A DNA stretch of 64,000 nt from CAVWNR01 sp963756525 (GTDB taxonomy: Bacteria; Actinomycetota; Actinomycetes; Mycobacteriales; Jatrophihabitantaceae), in assembly GCA_963756525.1 (NCBI GenBank), contig CAVWNR010000009.1, forward strand, positions 372,001-436,000, in the 5' to 3' direction. Numbering within the stretch: the stretch's first letter is position 1; each line of letters opens with the position of its first letter. The position numbers were made by a program, and so were the translations under genes. Below the pieces are notes generated by a model, which saw only the letters and a list, made by a program, of their open reading frames with translations, made no database searches and was not told the origin of the DNA. Shown piece by piece: positions 8,269 to 15,430 of this stretch.

Positions 8269-8545
8269 TGATGCGACTGTCGGCGTAGTTTCCGGGCTTG
8301 TCATGCGTGTGCGGCAATTGGCAACGCCTGCGGCCGCCCGACGTGCAGGTCTGGATCGGCGGCACCGGCCCTAGCGATTTGCCCACTGTGTCCGTCGCGT
8401 ATGGCGTGCCTGCCCGAGACACCATCACCGGGTCATACGGGACAGCACAGCAAGGCAAGCCGCCGTGCTACCGGCCGATCTTGAAGCCCGCTCACGGTTC
8501 CTCATACGCCGATCCGTGAGTCGGTCATCGCCGAAGTTTCCGTCT

Positions 8546-8947
8546 CTAGGCCTGCCGGCCGGCCAGGTCGCGGGTGAGTAGTTCCATGTTGTGTCCGTCG
8601 GGGTCGGGAAAGTAGACGCCTCGGCCGCCGTGCTGGTTGTGGTAGATCTCGCCGGGACGGTCACCGTTGGGTTCGGCGTGGTAGGCGATACCGGCCGCGG
8701 TGATGCGGGCGAACGCGGCAGCGAAGGTGTCCTCGGAGACCAGGAAGGCGTAGTGCTGCGGCGTCGGGGTGGTCAGGCCTATGTCGGCGGCATTCATGTA
8801 GTCCAGCGTGACGCCGTTGTCCAGGGCGACAGGCAGGAACCGGGCGACCGGTGAGCTGGTGATGGTGCCGAGGATGTCGGCCAGGAACGTGGCCGAGACC
8901 TCCTTGTCGCGGGCGTAGACGATGGTGTGGTTGAGCTGGACGGTCAT
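8546..8947 (-). CDS. VOC-family (glyoxalase/bleomycin-resistance fold) protein
   Basis: 133 aa with the two babbab modules of the vicinal-oxygen-chelate superfamily. The N-terminal NHTIVYARDKEVSATFLADI and the C-terminal GGRGVYFPDPDGHNMELLT are diagnostic; likely metal ligands are His7 and the Glu of the final MELLT, with a His at about 65 (QHYAFLV). Members include glyoxalases, ring-cleavage dioxygenases and drug-binding resistance proteins; the substrate cannot be read here. GGAGGA precedes the ATG at 8947. It is a close paralogue of the VOC gene at 12363-12731, and the two bracket the TetR/MFS cassette. A 115-bp gap separates it from the next upstream gene. Confidence 0.9.
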   Translation of the reverse strand: MTVQLNHTIVYARDKEVSATFLADILGTITSSPVARFLPVALDNGVTLDYMNAADIGLTTPTPQHYAFLVSEDTFAAAFARITAAGIAYHAEPNGDRPGEIYHNQHGGRGVYFPDPDGHNMELLTRDLAGRQA

Positions 8948-9062
8948 CACATTCCTCCGATCGGTGCGTGCACTTCGGTGCACGGTTGGCTGTGGTTGTC
9001 GTGATGGACGCGAGAATCGTGCTCGGCCGGAGGCGTCTTCCGCGTACCTGACTCGGCAGCGG

Positions 9063-9488
9063 CTAGGGATGATTGCGTGCACGCATCGATAGCCCTACCG
9101 CGACGGCCATGATCGCCATCGCTAACGGTATGTGGACGGCGGTCAGCGTGTCGGTGCCGGAGTGCACGGCTTGGCCGAGGCCGATTTCGATGATGAGGAG
9201 GACGGTGAGGGCGGCGCTGCCGCGGATGAGATCGTTGCGGTGCCGCAGGCGCAGGACGGCGACGATGGTCGCGGCGAGGGCCAGGACCGCGGCGACGTAG
9301 GCACCTGCGGCGTGGACGTTGATCCAGCTGCCGGCGGCGTCGCGTTGGCCGTCGTGTTCGAGGAAGATGCCGGCCCAGAGGCCTTGCAGCAGGACGGCCA
9401 GCGTGGTCAACCCGAGCAGCGCGTTGAACAGAACGCTCTGCTCGCTCACCGCGGGTGTGGTCGGCGGGTTCGTTTCGGCTTCGGTCAT
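9063..9488 (-). CDS. four-helix membrane protein
   Basis: A 141-aa integral membrane protein with four predicted helices at about 20-42, 58-80, 88-108 and 115-134, a charged loop LEHDGQRDAAGSWINVHAAG, and His residues at about 59 (VHAAG) and 119 (VHIPL) that could face the membrane interior. The ATG at 9488 overlaps the stop of the DUF2269-like gene (ATGA), so the two are translated together in the TetR-led operon. No enzyme motif. It may form a complex with its membrane neighbour; function unknown. Confidence 0.75.
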   Translation of the reverse strand: MTEAETNPPTTPAVSEQSVLFNALLGLTTLAVLLQGLWAGIFLEHDGQRDAAGSWINVHAAGAYVAAVLALAATIVAVLRLRHRNDLIRGSAALTVLLIIEIGLGQAVHSGTDTLTAVHIPLAMAIMAVAVGLSMRARNHP

Positions 9489-10048
9489 GTCGGTGTCCTC
9501 GTCGCGGTTGGGGCTGCCCGTTGTGTGTCTTCTCGCCGGCGGGGTAGGCGTCCGAAGGGTTTGAAGACGGCCAGCAGCACGGTGGTGATCAGGACCGTGG
9601 ATGCGGCGGCGGTGTCGCGGGCCAGTCCGAGGCGGGCGGTCGCGCTGGGTCGGGCCGCGTGCGCTGCGGCGGCAAGGTGGGCGGCATCGCTGAGTTCCGG
9701 CAGCAGGATGGTGACGGCGAGGACCAGCCCGGCGAAGTTGAGGGCGAGTTTGATGGTCACCCACCAGTAGCGGGTGATGCCCCAGCGGGTGAGCAGGCCG
9801 AGCGCGACGCCGGTGAGCACGGAGGCGACGGCGAGGGGTAGCAGCAGCCACAGTGCGATCAGGTGGGCCGCGGGGTAGACGGTTCGCGGGTCGGCGTGGC
9901 GCCACCCGGCGATGTTCAGGGTGAGCACGGCGGCGTCGGTACCGAGCAGCCCGACCGAGGCGATGACGTGGACGCTGAGCAGCAGGTTCCGCCAGCCGCG
10001 CGGGATCGACTGTGAGCGCAACGGTGTCGCCGGCCGGGTGGCGGTCAT
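9485..10048 (-). CDS. DUF2269-like integral membrane protein
   Basis: 187 aa with four membrane helices. The first (LLLSVHVIASVGLLGTDAAV, about 22-42) has the HVIASVGLLG-type motif often found in DUF2269-type proteins; others follow at about 63-87, 97-115 and 150-165. The tail is Arg/Thr-rich and cytoplasmic. The gene is tied by 4-bp ATGA overlaps to tetR upstream and to the 4-TM gene downstream, forming a three-gene operon divergent from the MFS pump. The family has no established biochemical role. Confidence 0.75.
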   Translation of the reverse strand: MTATRPATPLRSQSIPRGWRNLLLSVHVIASVGLLGTDAAVLTLNIAGWRHADPRTVYPAAHLIALWLLLPLAVASVLTGVALGLLTRWGITRYWWVTIKLALNFAGLVLAVTILLPELSDAAHLAAAAHAARPSATARLGLARDTAAASTVLITTVLLAVFKPFGRLPRRREDTQRAAPTATRTPT

Positions 10049-10716
10049 GACCTGGCCCGCCGGCGTGGGGCCGGTGCGGCGGCGGTGCGGGAGAGTGTGC
10101 GCAGCTCCGCGCGGCTCAGACCCTCCTCGGCCGCGTGCCGGGCGGGATGGGGGCGTAGGCCTTCGATGAGCAGGTCCAGGTGCCGGTGGGCGAGGCGGTC
10201 GTTGAGCTCGGGCGGGAATGGTCCGGGTAGCGGGCGGGCCAGGCGAACCAGCATCAGGCCGATGTCACCGAAGGTGACATCGGCGGGCAGCGACTGGTCG
10301 GCGTGGGCGGCGTCGATGAGTTGCTGCACGGCGCGGGCCGAGGCTTCCCGGGCGACCCGGCCCGGCCCCGCATCCAGCTCGACCCGCTCGAGCAACACCG
10401 GGATCACCGCCGACACCCGCAGCGCCAGCGCGGCGTGCATGTAGCGGCGTAGCGCCGCGAAGGAGTCCTGCTCCTCGGCCAGCGCTTGCTCGGCTGCCTG
10501 CGCGGTGCGCGTCAAGGCATCAAGGACCACCGCTTGCATCAGGGTGTCGCGGTCGGTGAAGCGCCGGTACAGGGTCCCGATGCCCACCCCGGCGCGCTGC
10601 GCGATGTCCTCCAAGGCCACGCCGGCGCCCCGTTCCACGAACAGATCCCGCGCCGCCACGAGTATCGCGTCGTGATTGCGCCGGGCGTCGGCCCGCAGCT
10701 GCCGGGTATCACTCAC
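10045..10716 (-). CDS. TetR-family transcriptional regulator
   Basis: 223 aa. The N-terminal 60 residues are a clear TetR DNA-binding domain: AILVAARDLFVERGAGVALEDIAQRAGVGIGTLYRRFTDR, with the Y-R-x-F recognition helix. The C-terminal domain (from about 65) is the variable ligand-binding and dimerisation region, with a typical ILLERVELDAGPG stretch. It is the first gene of an operon with two membrane-protein genes (ATGA overlap at 10045-10048) and is divergent from the DHA2 pump gene. By analogy with QacR/TetR systems it probably represses both sides of the intergenic region and is released by a pump substrate. Confidence 0.92.
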   Translation of the reverse strand: MSDTRQLRADARRNHDAILVAARDLFVERGAGVALEDIAQRAGVGIGTLYRRFTDRDTLMQAVVLDALTRTAQAAEQALAEEQDSFAALRRYMHAALALRVSAVIPVLLERVELDAGPGRVAREASARAVQQLIDAAHADQSLPADVTFGDIGLMLVRLARPLPGPFPPELNDRLAHRHLDLLIEGLRPHPARHAAEEGLSRAELRTLSRTAAAPAPRRRARS

Positions 10717-10738
10717 ACGATCACGCTAGCACCTATTC

Positions 10739-10810
10739 GGCGGAAAATCCTCCGGTACCACTTGCGTTGCCCGGAAACCCATGACACCGTAAATGGCGGA
10801 AACCACTCCG
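10739..10810. promoter_or_regulatory. paired 16-bp motifs between tetR and MFS genes
   Basis: Two related sites, GGCGGAAAATCCTCCG (10739-10754) and GGCGGAAACCACTCCG (10795-10810), match at 13 of 16 positions, point the same way and begin 56 bp apart. Each is an imperfect palindrome of the CGGA...TCCG kind. A third partial copy (CCGGAAACCC) lies between them. They fill the divergent tetR/pump intergenic region, the expected location of TetR-type operators. Confidence 0.5.
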
Positions 10811-10831
10811 ATTAGTCGAGGAAGGTGTCTG

Positions 10832-12319
10832 GTGTCCACTGACGCCGATGCGACCCGATCCGCTACGCGCACCATGCCCACCACGGATCGGCGCTGGCTG
10901 GCGCTGATCGTGATCGCGGTGGCCCAGTTGATGATCGCCCTCGATGCCACCGTGGTGAACATTGCGCTGCCCTCCGCGCAGCACGCGTTAAGCTTCGGCG
11001 ACGCGGACCGGCAGTGGATCATCACCGGCTACACCGTCGCGTTCGGTGGCCTGCTGCTGCTCGGTGGCCGGGTCGCGGACCACCTCGGTCATCGCCGGGC
11101 GTTCCTGCTCGGCCTGATCGGGTTCGCTGCCGCCTCCGCTCTGGCGGGGGCGGCAACAGGTTTCGGGATGCTGGTCACCGGCCGCGCACTGCAGGGGACG
11201 TTCGCGGCGCTGCTCGCGCCGACCGCGTTGTCGATGCTCACGGTCGCCTTCACCGATCCCAAGCAGCGGGCCAGGGCGTTCGGTGTCTACGGCGCGGTGG
11301 TCAGCTGCGGCGCCGCCGCCGGGCTGTTGGTCGGGGGTGCGGTCACCGAATACCTCGGCTGGCGCTGGTGCCTGTACCTGAATGTCGCTATCGCGGCCGG
11401 TGCGCTGCTGGCCGGCCGCGCCGTGCTGCCCACGGCGGTGTCTCACTGCAGGGCGCGCATAGACGTGTTGGCCGGCGGGTTGGCCACGATGGCGCTGGCC
11501 GCGATCGTGTTCGGCGCCAGCCAGGCCGCCCCGCACGGCTGGTCCTCGATCGAGGTCCTGGCGCCGATCGGCGGTGGGCTGCTCGCGCTGGCGCTGTTCG
11601 CCGCGCGGCAGGCACGCGGCGTCGCCCCACTGCTGCCGCTCTACCTACTCGCGGACCGGGCCCGGGCCGGGGCGTACCTGTCGGTGGCCGCAACGGTGAT
11701 CGGCTCGTTCGGCATCTTCCTGATGCTGACCTACTACCTCCAGGTCATCCGGCACTACACGCCGGTGCACGCCGGACTCGCGTTCCTGCCGCTCACCCTG
11801 GCCGTCTCGGCCAGCGCGTGGGGGCTGGCCAGCCGGCTGATGCCCCACGTTGCGCCACCGGCCCTGATCGTGCCCGGCCTGCTGGTCGCCGCGGCCGGTC
11901 TTGGGCTGCTGACCGGGCTCACCCCGACCAGCGGCTATGCGAGCGTGGTGTTGCCTGCCGAGCTGCTGCTCGGTGTGGGCATGGGCTGCGTGTTCACCCC
12001 GGCCATCAACCTCGCGACCAGCCACGTCCCACGCCGCGACGCCGGTATCGCCGCCGCCGTGGCCAATATCGCCAGCCAGGTCGGCGGATCGATTGGCATC
12101 GCGGTGCTCAACACCCTCGCCATCACCGCCACCGGCAGCCACCTTCAGTCGGGGGCACGGGTGCACGCGCTCGTCCACGGCTACGCCGTAGCCACCGCGA
12201 CTGCGGCAGCCCTGCTCGCCGGCGTCGCTGTACTCGCATTGGCGCTGATCGGCACAGCTGTAAGCGACCCGCCCAGCCGCGGCGCGACGACCACCCCGGT
12301 GCCGGTTCCGACCGGCTGA
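10832..12319 (+). CDS. MFS transporter, DHA2 (EmrB/QacA) drug exporter family
   Basis: A 495-aa proton-driven exporter of the 14-helix DHA2 family in the cytoplasmic membrane. The first helix has the family motif LMIALDATVVNIALPSAQ, followed by WIITGYTVAFGGLLLLGGR and the loop motif ADHLGHRR. Motif C-like Gly/Pro-rich helix 5 follows (GAAAGLLVGGAVTEYLGWRW). I chose the GTG at 10832 because AGGAAGG precedes it; the ATG at 10793 overlaps one of the candidate operators. It is divergent from the TetR operon, and 43 bp upstream of a VOC gene in the same direction. Substrate unknown; an antimicrobial or toxic metabolite is the natural inference. Confidence 0.92.
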   Translation: MSTDADATRSATRTMPTTDRRWLALIVIAVAQLMIALDATVVNIALPSAQHALSFGDADRQWIITGYTVAFGGLLLLGGRVADHLGHRRAFLLGLIGFAAASALAGAATGFGMLVTGRALQGTFAALLAPTALSMLTVAFTDPKQRARAFGVYGAVVSCGAAAGLLVGGAVTEYLGWRWCLYLNVAIAAGALLAGRAVLPTAVSHCRARIDVLAGGLATMALAAIVFGASQAAPHGWSSIEVLAPIGGGLLALALFAARQARGVAPLLPLYLLADRARAGAYLSVAATVIGSFGIFLMLTYYLQVIRHYTPVHAGLAFLPLTLAVSASAWGLASRLMPHVAPPALIVPGLLVAAAGLGLLTGLTPTSGYASVVLPAELLLGVGMGCVFTPAINLATSHVPRRDAGIAAAVANIASQVGGSIGIAVLNTLAITATGSHLQSGARVHALVHGYAVATATAAALLAGVAVLALALIGTAVSDPPSRGATTTPVPVPTG

Positions 12320-12362
12320 AACGACCCGTCGACAATCACCACCACAGAAGCAGAACCATGCC

Positions 12363-12731
12363 ATGACCATCACGTTCAACCACACCATCGTCCGCGCCCG
12401 GGACAAGCACGCGGGCGCCCGCTACCTCGCCGACGTTCTCGGCTTGCCAGTGAGCGCGGACATCGGCCCTTTCGCACCAGTGCACCTGGCAAACGGGGTT
12501 AGCCTGGACTACCTGACCGCAAGCGACGTCCAGCCCCAGCACTACGCGTTCCTGGTCGGTGACGAGGAGTTCGACGCCGCGTTCGCCCGTATCCAGGCCG
12601 CGAACATCGACTACTACGCCGGACCCGGCGGCGGGCAACCCGGCCAGATCAACCACCGTTTCGGCGGGCGGGGGGTCTACTTCCACGATCCCGATGGGCA
12701 CGCCATGGAGCTGCTGACCCGGGCCTCGTGA
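12363..12731 (+). CDS. VOC-family protein, paralogue of 8546-8947
   Basis: 122 aa with both VOC modules: FNHTIVRARDKHAGARYLAD at the start, QHYAFLVGDEEFDAAFARIQ in the middle and GGRGVYFHDPDGHAMELLTR at the end. Most of these blocks match the VOC protein at 8546-8947, so the two genes arose by duplication. It lies 43 bp after the MFS pump gene and is probably co-transcribed with it. Drug-binding or lyase-type VOC proteins often accompany efflux pumps, so substrate modification or sequestration coupled to export is plausible but unproven. Confidence 0.9.
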   Translation: MTITFNHTIVRARDKHAGARYLADVLGLPVSADIGPFAPVHLANGVSLDYLTASDVQPQHYAFLVGDEEFDAAFARIQAANIDYYAGPGGGQPGQINHRFGGRGVYFHDPDGHAMELLTRAS

Positions 12732-12734
12732 TGG

Positions 12735-12871
12735 CGACCACCTGTTCGGTTCGGCCTGGCCAAACGGCCGGTAACGCTCGTAGATCACCCGCGAGCCGAA
12801 CGTCCTGGTCTTGATCAGGTCAAGCGGGACGTCTTCGGTGAGCCCGCCGACCCTCGGTCGAGTCGGAGTAT
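12735..12871 (-). pseudogene. probable gene remnant
   Basis: In one minus-strand frame a short stretch reads VPLDLIKTRTFGSRVIYERY followed by RPFGQAEP, clearly more protein-like than its surroundings, but no start or end matches a gene and the rest of the frame (12336-12995) is noise. I take it as a fragment of an unidentified gene between the VOC and SRPBCC genes. Confidence 0.3.
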
Positions 12872-13450
12872 CTAGGGGCGTTGATCGAGTTGGGTTCGGC
12901 GTTCGGCTTCGCGGCGGACCGTGTCGAAGGTGGCTCGGACGGCGTGTTCCCAGGGTCGGGCGACCAGGTCGCCCCAGCGGATGCCGGCGGCCCACAGGTC
13001 GGTGCCGAGTTCGCCGGTGTAGCTGAGCCGGGTGCCGGTCTCGGTCTGGTCGAGTAGGAACTGTTCGACCACGTGGGGTACCGGTCCGCGGGTGAGCCGG
13101 AAGTCGACCCGTTCGGGTCGGGTGAAGCGGACCGTCTCGACGGTGGTGGCGACCAGTCGGCCACGTAGCGGGGTGCGGTGGGCGGCCAGCACCATGTCGC
13201 TGCCGCGCTCCAGCACGGTGATCTTCTCCGCGACGGCGCGGGTCTGCCGGCCCAGGTAGGGCTCGCTGAGTACGTCGAAGACGACCTCGCGTGGCGCGGC
13301 GATGTCGACGCTGAACGGGCCCAGCGCGCGGATGCGTCGACCCAGGCCGAGATCGATCGGCACCGCGCCGGTCACCAGCCCCAGGTACCCGGCCAGGCCG
13401 GCGCCGGCCAGCGCAGCGCCACCTCGCGCCGCCCGCCGCGCGGCGCTCAT
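12872..13450 (-). CDS. SRPBCC-family protein with N-terminal membrane segment
   Basis: 192 aa. The N-terminus is basic followed by a hydrophobic segment (GAALAGAGLAGYLGLVTGAV, about 11-30), likely a signal anchor. From about 45 the START/Bet v1-like SRPBCC pattern appears: PFSVDIAAPREVVFDVLSEP, a central strand ERGSDMVLAAHRTPL, and a C-terminal long helix (WEHAVRATFDTVRREAERR). Such proteins bind hydrophobic ligands such as lipids or polyketides. The ATG at 13450 overlaps the stop of the DUF427 gene (ATGA), so it is the last gene of a small operon with DUF427 and the broken monooxygenase-like gene. Confidence 0.82.
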   Translation of the reverse strand: MSAARRAARGGAALAGAGLAGYLGLVTGAVPIDLGLGRRIRALGPFSVDIAAPREVVFDVLSEPYLGRQTRAVAEKITVLERGSDMVLAAHRTPLRGRLVATTVETVRFTRPERVDFRLTRGPVPHVVEQFLLDQTETGTRLSYTGELGTDLWAAGIRWGDLVARPWEHAVRATFDTVRREAERRTQLDQRP

Positions 13451-13770
13451 CCGGTCGGCCTTGCGTCGGCGTCTCGGTCCGCGTCGACCTCGTGCACCCC
13501 GACGTCGCTCCAGAACGCGACGTGGTTCTTGATCCGGCGCGCGAACGGCGACGGGTGCCGGTAGGTCCAGGCCCCGTCGCGCGCCCGGGCGGTGCCCACG
13601 TCCACGGTGTAGTAGGACGCGATGCCCTTCCACGGACACAGCGACTTCATCCGGGTACGGGTCAGGAACCGGTCCTCGACGTCCTCGGGCGGGAAGTAGT
13701 GATTGCCTTCCAGGACCAGGGTGCGGTCACTAGGCGCGATCACCTGACCGGCCAAGCACGCCTCGATCAT
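13447..13770 (-). CDS. DUF427-domain protein
   Basis: 107 aa, one DUF427 domain: VIAPSDRTLVLEGNHYFPPE, MKSLCPWKGIASYYTVDVG and the conserved ending RIKNHVAFWSDVGV. These are small beta-rich cytoplasmic proteins of unknown biochemistry, often near oxidoreductases or SRPBCC genes. The open frame extends upstream, but the ATG at 13770 has GGGGAGG at good distance and begins exactly where family members start. It is followed by the SRPBCC gene with an ATGA overlap. Confidence 0.88.
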   Translation of the reverse strand: MIEACLAGQVIAPSDRTLVLEGNHYFPPEDVEDRFLTRTRMKSLCPWKGIASYYTVDVGTARARDGAWTYRHPSPFARRIKNHVAFWSDVGVHEVDADRDADARPTG

Positions 13771-13861
13771 CAACCGCCTCCCCGAATCGCCATCGATCAT
13801 CCTCTCGTTGTCGAGCAGACCGACCGCATTCACGAGGACGGCCGTCAGGACTGGTCGCGGA

Positions 13862-14193
13862 TCAGCTCCCACGCGGCCGAGGAGCTTGGTTGGCTCCGGC
13901 CAGCGAGGCGGTGACCTCCAGGATTGTGAGTGTGGGTTCTGCGCCCACTCGCGGAACACGCGGAGCGCGGCGGGCGGCTCGGGGCTGGCACGCATCGCAT
14001 CCACTTGCTCGCGGGTCACGCCACAGCGCGTGGATACGCCACTGTCCGTCCGGGCCGCGCAACAACTCGGTGCGAAGCAGGCCGTCGGCAACGGGCCGGC
14101 CCGCAGCGTTTCGAATTCGAAGCCTGCGTGCAGATCCGTCAGCGAGACGCTGGTCGCCACGCGACCGGGCGGGACAGGCTTCGGAGGCCTCAT
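13862..14193 (-). pseudogene. frameshifted antibiotic-biosynthesis-monooxygenase (ABM)-like gene
   Basis: Two minus-strand frames alternate to spell one protein of about 110 aa. Frame A from the ATG at 14193 gives VSLTDLHAGFEFETLRAG; frame B continues PVADGLLRTELLRGPDGQWR and IHALWRD; frame A resumes with QVDAMRASPEPPAALRVFRE; frame B closes with GAEPTLTILEVTASLAG and a stop at 13862. The composite has the ABM ferredoxin-like pattern (tell-tale G-x-L-R-x-E-L-L, then W-R-x-x-x-x-x-D-A-x-R-A-S, then an E-x-x-T-I-x-E-V strand). Three shifts in 330 bp indicate either decay or poor sequence here. It would head the operon with DUF427 and SRPBCC genes. Confidence 0.6.
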
Positions 14194-14270
14194 GGTGGTT
14201 AACTGGGCAATGCCGCCTCACCGTGACGGATTCTGGACGGAATACTGACGGGCGGGCGTATCCTTGAGCT

Positions 14271-14609
14271 ATGTCCACCGCGTTCGCCGAAGAGGCCGCC
14301 CGAATTCACCGCGCAGCACGACTGTCCGACCGCATGATCGGAGAGGCGGTCGGCGCGCAGCCGAGCACGGTGCGCGACTGGCTCCACGGCCGCACCTCAC
14401 CGACCGGTCTGCGGGCACGTCGACTCGCCGAACTGGCCGAGATCACCGACCGGCTGGCCAGGGTCATGCACGCTGGCTACATCCCGGTCTGGCTGGTCAA
14501 ACCGGTCGAAGCCCTTGACGATCGCACCCCGTTGGAATTGATTGCGGCCGGCAAGGCCCGCGCCGTGGCACGGCTCATCAGCGCCCTTGAGTCACCCGGC
14601 GCCGCCTGA
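14271..14609 (+). CDS. Xre/MbcA/ParS-type antitoxin
   Basis: 112 aa. The N-terminal half is a helix-turn-helix (RAARLSDRMIGEAVGAQPST then VRDWLHGRTSPTG), the C-terminal half is the toxin-binding DUF2384-type domain ending WLVKPVEALDDRTPLELIAA. This is the antitoxin of Xre-RES toxin-antitoxin modules: it neutralises the adjacent RES enzyme and normally represses its own operon. The RES gene begins 6 bp after its stop. Start ATG at 14271, first codon of the domain-like sequence. Confidence 0.88.
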   Translation: MSTAFAEEAARIHRAARLSDRMIGEAVGAQPSTVRDWLHGRTSPTGLRARRLAELAEITDRLARVMHAGYIPVWLVKPVEALDDRTPLELIAAGKARAVARLISALESPGAA

Positions 14610-14615
14610 TCGGTA

Positions 14616-15143
14616 GTGGCGCTCGACGTCGACGCGACCAGCGTGGCCGGCTCCTGGTATCGACATGTGCCGGCCGGGACCGACCCCGCGCAACGCCCGC
14701 AGCCTGGTGGCGACAACCGCTGGCAACGCGGCCGGATTGTCGATGCGATCTACCTGGCCGACAGCGCTGCCTGCGCCTGGGCCGAGTGGTATCGCCACCT
14801 GGCTGAGGCCGGTGTGCCGCCCAACGTCGCGATGCCACGCGACCTCTGGCGCTACGAGGTCGCGCGGCTGCAGGTAGCCGACCTATCCAGCGCAGATCGG
14901 CTCGCTCGCGTTGGCCTCCCGCTGCCGCGTCCAGGCCGGCGGGGTTGGGGCGGCTTCCAGAAGGTGGGCGAGCAGCTGCACCGCGAGGGCTGGCTCGGTC
15001 TCCTCACCCCCAGCGCGGCACGTCCGGCCAGCCAGGTCGTCGCCATCTTTCTGCGCGACGCCATTGCCCCGCCTGAGCTGACAGCCGTCGAGCAGACACA
15101 CGTGACGCAACCGCCCGCCCCACCGACTGGGATGCGAACGTGA
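14616..15143 (+). CDS. RES-domain toxin (NAD+ phosphorylase family)
   Basis: 175 aa, starting at a GTG 6 bp after the antitoxin gene. RES toxins (MbcT, ParT) destroy or use NAD+ and stop growth when free. The three residues that name the family can be placed: Arg in GSWYRHVPAG (about 16), Glu in the helix AWAEWYRHL (about 57) and Ser in ARPASQVVAIF (about 140). Also visible are GRIVDAIYLADS and the strand WRYEVARLQVADLSS. Family length is about 150-220 aa, so it is complete. Its 3' end overlaps a minus-strand gene fragment, in keeping with insertion of the TA module next to a disrupted locus. Confidence 0.85.
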   Translation: MALDVDATSVAGSWYRHVPAGTDPAQRPQPGGDNRWQRGRIVDAIYLADSAACAWAEWYRHLAEAGVPPNVAMPRDLWRYEVARLQVADLSSADRLARVGLPLPRPGRRGWGGFQKVGEQLHREGWLGLLTPSAARPASQVVAIFLRDAIAPPELTAVEQTHVTQPPAPPTGMRT

Positions 15144-15430
15144 CGCACGGCCAGCTTCGTGTCCCAGTCGACCCCCCGCCCGAAGCTGGGCCGCCGCTGC
15201 AAACCGCTGGCTGGTCTCGCGATGTTCTCCGCGAGTTGTCCCCAGGCGAGCCCGGTGTAGACGCTGGCGGACTGTTCGACCCACTGCCCTGCGTTGTTGC
15301 AGGAGCCCTCGTTCGCCGCGACCCGCCGGGTCGCCCTTGGCCTTGCAGGGGTCGGCGTCGCGGATCTCCGGCGTGTCGACGAGGTCCCGCAGACCCCCGC
15401 GCGAAGACCGCGAACGTACAACCGCGCTAA
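15130..15430 (-). pseudogene. fragment of an unidentified gene fused to truncated cpaF
   Basis: Immediately after the cpaF sequence breaks off, the minus strand encodes a different protein in two frames: GLRDLVDTPEIRDADPCKAK then GDPA, a 4-nt (or 1-nt) shift, then NEGSCNNAGQWVEQSASVYT, GLAWGQLAENIA and FGRGVDWDTKLAVRHVRIPV. This is convincing protein sequence with two Cys, but I do not recognise the family. It has no start and no stop of its own and runs into the antisense of the RES gene, so both ends are lost. Confidence 0.5.

Larger units (their letters stand above)
7738..8545. other. degenerate stretch of about 800 bp
   Basis: No intact gene is visible. Several frames on the plus strand are open, but their translations are Arg/Pro-rich. 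The only recognisable remnant is a short helix-turn-helix-like piece (listed separately at 8068-8268). A perfect 18-bp palindrome occurs at 7908-7925. The stretch looks like eroded coding DNA between two active units. Confidence 0.45.

Noticed and set aside
7738..8545. Mobile element remnant in the degenerate stretch
   Set aside because: No transposase motif, terminal inverted repeats or target duplication could be seen.
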